Assembly (NCBI GenBank): GCA_963930655.1
Contig: OZ005610.1
Coordinates: forward strand, 20,653,001-20,717,000
Source: Myrica gale
Lineage: Eukaryota > Streptophyta > Magnoliopsida > Fagales > Myricaceae
DNA length: 64,000 bases
Direction: 5' to 3'
Below are positions 60,546-64,000 of the stretch, in pieces. The notes under the pieces were generated by a model that made no database searches, had not been told where the DNA came from, and worked only from the letters and a program-made list of their open reading frames with translations. A program made the translations under genes and the position numbers. The stretch's first letter is position 1. Each line of letters opens with the position of its first letter.

Positions 60546-61560
60546 TCTTTTTTTTTTCCTAAGTAGCGAGCCAACTTTGGGACAGTTTTTCTCTTAGATT
60601 TTTAGCCTTACGACGCTTTTGCTCCTATGAATAACTCAAACAACATCGACTTTGCCTGCTCAAACTTTTAAAAACACTATGAAGAGCATAGCAGTCAGTG
60701 CAAGTCACTGCCTCACCGGTCTCACAACATTTTATTTTTTTTGGTAAGGACCGGATCCCACAACATTCACGGTATTGGTGGCCTCTTTTGGCAAGCTACC
60801 AACAAGGGCACAAAGAAGATATTTTGTAGTTCATTGTTTGCGAGGTTAAAGTTGCAAATTGACCACTAACTCAAACAATTATTTAACGCCTCAATTATTA
60901 GTCTAAAAAGTCTACACCATCTATGACATTATGTAATTAGCATGCATCACTTTTATAAACAATACAGGTAAAAATTCATCACACTGCCATCCCATTGGGC
61001 TAAAGAAAAAGTTGAAAAGACCAAGCTTCTTCTATGGTGTATAGTTTAAACCTCAATTGTTAATTTAACGTCCAAAATTGCAACTAGTGTGATATTTAGA
61101 AGGTCCAAAGTATGTTTTTTAAAAATTAAAAATTAGAATAGTATCTTTTATATTTTTATCTCTAAATACAAATTTTCAACCATTTTAATACTTGATTTAT
61201 AAGTAAATAATTTTTTTTTATTCTAAGTAAATAATTTTAGCTTTCACTTATTAATAGTCTCTTCTAAATGCAAAAAGAGAAAAACTGAAGAAGAAGAAAA
61301 AGAAAAAGAAAAATAATAAGATGCTTTTTAAATATAAGGGAAATATATAAATACAACACTAGATTGTAACGTATTTTGTAAAAATTTATCGGATTTTAAA
61401 AGGTTTCAAATTACTCACTAGGTTTATTTTTTATATAAAAATAAACTGAACTCAATGCCGTTAGCCCTGTTTAACGGAAAATCCATCAGGTCCAATCACG
61501 TGTCATATTACAATGGGTATATGATAACTACACAGGTCTGGTCTTAATTGGTATGGCCGT
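60546..61560. other. Intergenic DNA upstream of RPS24
   Basis: AT-rich, with decayed repeat-like segments (for example 60880-61130, alternating gttgcaaattgaccactaac-style phrases). No gene recognised. Confidence 0.45.
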
Positions 61561-61565
61561 GAACG

Positions 61566-61640
61566 GGCCCATGAGCTGAACAACGTTGCTTTCTCCAATC
61601 CAGCCCAAAAGCATTATAGGGCACCACCTCGAAACCCTAG
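61566..61640 (+). promoter_or_regulatory. Site II elements and telo-box of the RPS24 promoter
   Basis: GGCCCA at 61566-61571 and AGCCCA at 61602-61607 are reverse site II (TGGGCC/T) elements. AAACCCTA at 61632-61639 is a telo-box. This trio, just upstream of the start, is the standard architecture of plant ribosomal-protein promoters active in dividing cells. Positions relative to the transcription start are not known. Confidence 0.7.
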
Positions 61641-61756
61641 TGCTATTTAAACCCTGATCCTTCAGAAAAATAAGCCTTTCTCCTCCGACTGCCTGAGCGC
61701 CGAGTGCCTTTAGCCTCCCTTGTGCTCTACTCGTCTCGCGATCTTCATCGATCAAC

Positions 61757-63682
61757 ATGGCGGACAAGGCAGTGACCATACGAACCAGGAAGTTCATGAC
61801 CAACAGGCTTCTCTCCAGAAAGCAATTCGTATGTATTCCTCGTAGATTTCTATCACCTTTTCATTCGTTCTCTCGGTAGCCATACAGTGGTTTAGGTCTT
61901 GCTGAAACGGTTCTGCTCGGGTCGAAGAAGAGAGAGTTAACAACAACAAAAATAAATTACCAGACAATGTTGGATCTAATGGGTTCTTGAATTTAGTGCT
62001 TCCGTAGATCAGATAGTTTCTAGCTTTTAGTTCCGTTAAATTCGTTTTTGTTGTTTTTATTTTTCTTCTTTTTTTGGGTTCTTGTTAGGAGATTGTAGAT
62101 AAGAAAGTTATAGAGAAAATGTTTGCCATACAATGGTAGTCTGCTAAGCTTATGTGAAAAATAAAAAGATATAAGAGGGATTTGTTTTTCTTGCATTGCC
62201 TTGGCACCCAGACGGGGGATAATATAGCGTTAATGACAGTTTTATATCTGTATTTACATGGGAGCAGAACGGAGCTTATGATTTAATGTTATTTGGTCTA
62301 AAGGGAGCAAAATGCAAGGGATGGGGTTTTGATGATGCTTCTTTTCCATTCATTGCTTGGTGACCAAGCTGGCAACAAAGCTTTTCTTATAGCTCAATTG
62401 CAAAGGTCATCTATGAGAAGCATTAGTTGCTTCTTATCCATGTGAAGTTATGAAAAGGGGTTAGGATGTGTCTGCAACAATATGAGCGGCAGTAATTATG
62501 ATCAATTAGGCATGTTTTTTGAGGCAGTGCAGTATATAGATTGATTATGCAAAAGGGTTTTATGTTTAACTTCCTTTAGATCTTGAAAATAGAAATAATG
62601 GACTATTTGCTTAGACTCTAAAGGTCATCTATGAGAAGCATTAGTTGCTTCTTATCCATGTAAAGTTATGAAAAGGGGGTAGGATGTGTCTGCAACAATA
62701 TAAGCGGCAGTAATTACGATCAATTAGGCATGTTTTTTTAGGCAGTGCAGTATATAGATTGATTATGCAAAAGGGTTTTATGTTTAACTTCCTTTAGATC
62801 TTGAAAATAGGGATAATGGACTATTTTCTTAGACTCTAAAGGTCATCTATGAGAAGCATTACTTGCTTCTTATTCATGTGAAGTTATGAAAAGGGGGTAG
62901 GATGTGTCTGCAACAATATTAGCGGCAGTAATTATGATCAATTAGGCATATTTTTTGAGGCAGTGCAGTATATAGATTGATTATGCAAAAGGGTTTTATG
63001 TTTAATTTCCTTTAGATCTTGAAAATAGGGATAATGGACTATTTTCTTAGACTCTTGCAGAAATTTAACGCCTGTTCAAATTTTGGTCCTTCCGTTGCAG
63101 GTCATTGATGTTCTTCATCCTGGTAGACCCAATGTTTCCAAGGTAGATCCCAACTCGATTGCATTTGCTTCTTTTTGTTCTTCTTTTTTAATCTTAAAGT
63201 CTGTGTTTGCCGTTTATGAACTTGACTATTCTTTCATAGAATTGGAGCCTAAGGAAAGAAGGGTGATTTTGATTTCTGCTATTTATTCTGGAATTCAAGA
63301 ACTTTTAGAATGCACATTTTTGTTACACGTATTGTTATATCCCCTGCTTTGTCTGCTTTAAGCTTTTTGGGTCTTCAATGGGAAGATGTCAAGTGTTTTC
63401 TAATGTTAATATAAGTTGAAACAACTGAACTGCTATGTTGATTGCTTTGTTGTCTTATCTCTTCATTCCATCAAAAATTGATTTTATGGTGTCATTTTCT
63501 GTGATGCAAAGGCGGAGCTGAAGGAGAAGCTATCAAGGATGTACGAAGTGAAAGACCCTAACTCAATCTTTGTTTTCAAGTTCCGGACCCATTTTGGCGG
63601 CGGAAAATCCACCGGTTTTGGTTTGATTTATGATTCTGTTGAGAATGCAAAGAAATATGAACCCAAGTACAGGCTCATCAGG
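61757..63682 (+). CDS. RPS24: 40S ribosomal protein eS24, first three coding exons (3' end outside window)
   Basis: Exons 61757-61828 ([20 protein letters not shown] and RKQF), 63101-63142 ([14 protein letters not shown]) and 63512-63682 ([40 protein letters not shown], to PKYRLIR). All joins are in phase 0 with GT-AG. The 95 residues match the conserved body of eS24 closely. The basic C-terminal tail (about 40 residues in plants) must lie on exon(s) beyond 64000. The protein is a cytosolic small-subunit component involved in pre-rRNA processing and translation. Codons are open with no damage. The 1.27-kb first intron carries a tandem triplication. Confidence 0.97.
62402..63055 (+). repeat. 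218-bp tandem repeat, three copies, in RPS24 intron 1
   Basis: Units start at 62402, 62620 and 62838 with aaaggtcatctatgagaagc and end in cttagactct. They differ by only a few substitutions and one-base indels. The third unit ends about 45 bp before the exon 2 acceptor at 63100. No coding content. Confidence 0.95.
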
Positions 63683-64000
63683 GTAAGGTTACATGACTTC
63701 TTGATTCTGCATAATCTTTGAGCTAGTTTATCTGTAGTTTTTTCTTATCAAAATTTATTCAAAATAATGTTTTAGAATCCATTCATGTGCTTGTATAGGT
63801 GTGGCTGCAATATTATCTTTTGGTGGTGGTGGTGGTGGTAGTAGTAGTATTTGTTTAGTGTTTTGACCTGTTTTGTGCGATTTTCCTGTCCCCAAAGGGG
63901 AGGGAGGGAATGTTCAATTAAGGGCACCAAGTGCTTCTCAAAGGCATTCTCTGTAAGAACGGGATGCATAGTGGGATTGTGGGTGCAAGAGTAGAGTCCA
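63683..64000 (+). other. RPS24 intron 3, partial
   Basis: Starts with the donor gtaagg after the exon at 63682. Contains a short (GGT)n tract at about 63822-63838. The acceptor and next exon are beyond the window. Confidence 0.75.

Noticed and set aside
62402..63055. CRISPR-like array
   Set aside because: Long near-identical tandem units without short repeats and unique spacers, inside a plant intron.

Overview
The window is nuclear DNA of a higher plant, most likely a eudicot. Evidence: GT-AG introns, AT-rich intergenic DNA, a plant-type WNK kinase, a chloroplast-targeted DUF1517 protein, a telo-box/site II ribosomal-protein promoter, and many plant transposon families. There is no prokaryotic content.

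Three host genes can be supported. (1) A WNK (With-No-Lysine) kinase, + strand, seven coding exons, 28529-31615, 746 aa. (2) A FLAP1-like DUF1517 chloroplast protein, - strand, six coding exons, 50622-37828, 411 aa; its second intron is 7.6 kb because it carries a nearly full-length LINE. (3) Cytosolic ribosomal protein eS24 (RPS24), + strand, starting at 61757 and running off the right edge; its first intron holds a 218-bp tandem triplication. These genes do not form a pathway; they are ordinary neighbours separated by repeats.

Layout. 1-25 kb is a nested repeat landscape. Its backbone is a dispersed family of multi-exon gene fragments, here called the U-repeat, whose source gene I do not recognise. 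At least seven pieces lie on both strands. It is interrupted by a 797-bp non-autonomous hAT element (3916-4712, 8-bp target duplication), a 3.39-kb LINE (15818-19208, 13-bp target duplication), CACTA-like termini, a Copia remnant, a Gypsy remnant, a GC-rich retroposon, a SINE-like element and minisatellites. 25-28.5 kb is AT-rich intergenic sequence. 28.5-31.6 kb is the WNK gene. 31.6-37.8 kb is intergenic, with a 70-bp perfect palindrome, a degenerate hAT transposase fragment and a MITE. 37.8-50.6 kb is the FLAP1-like gene. 52.0-60.5 kb is an older LINE carrying DUF4283/zinc-knuckle, endonuclease, RT and RNase H regions; a 1.2-kb non-coding element and two MITEs have inserted into it. 61.5-64 kb is RPS24.

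The most unusual observations are the U-repeat family, the sense-oriented LINE inside the FLAP1-like intron, the perfect palindrome, and the two insertions whose pre-insertion site is preserved in paralogous copies within the same window. Exon joins were derived by reading splice signals and reading frames by eye; no alignments were run.
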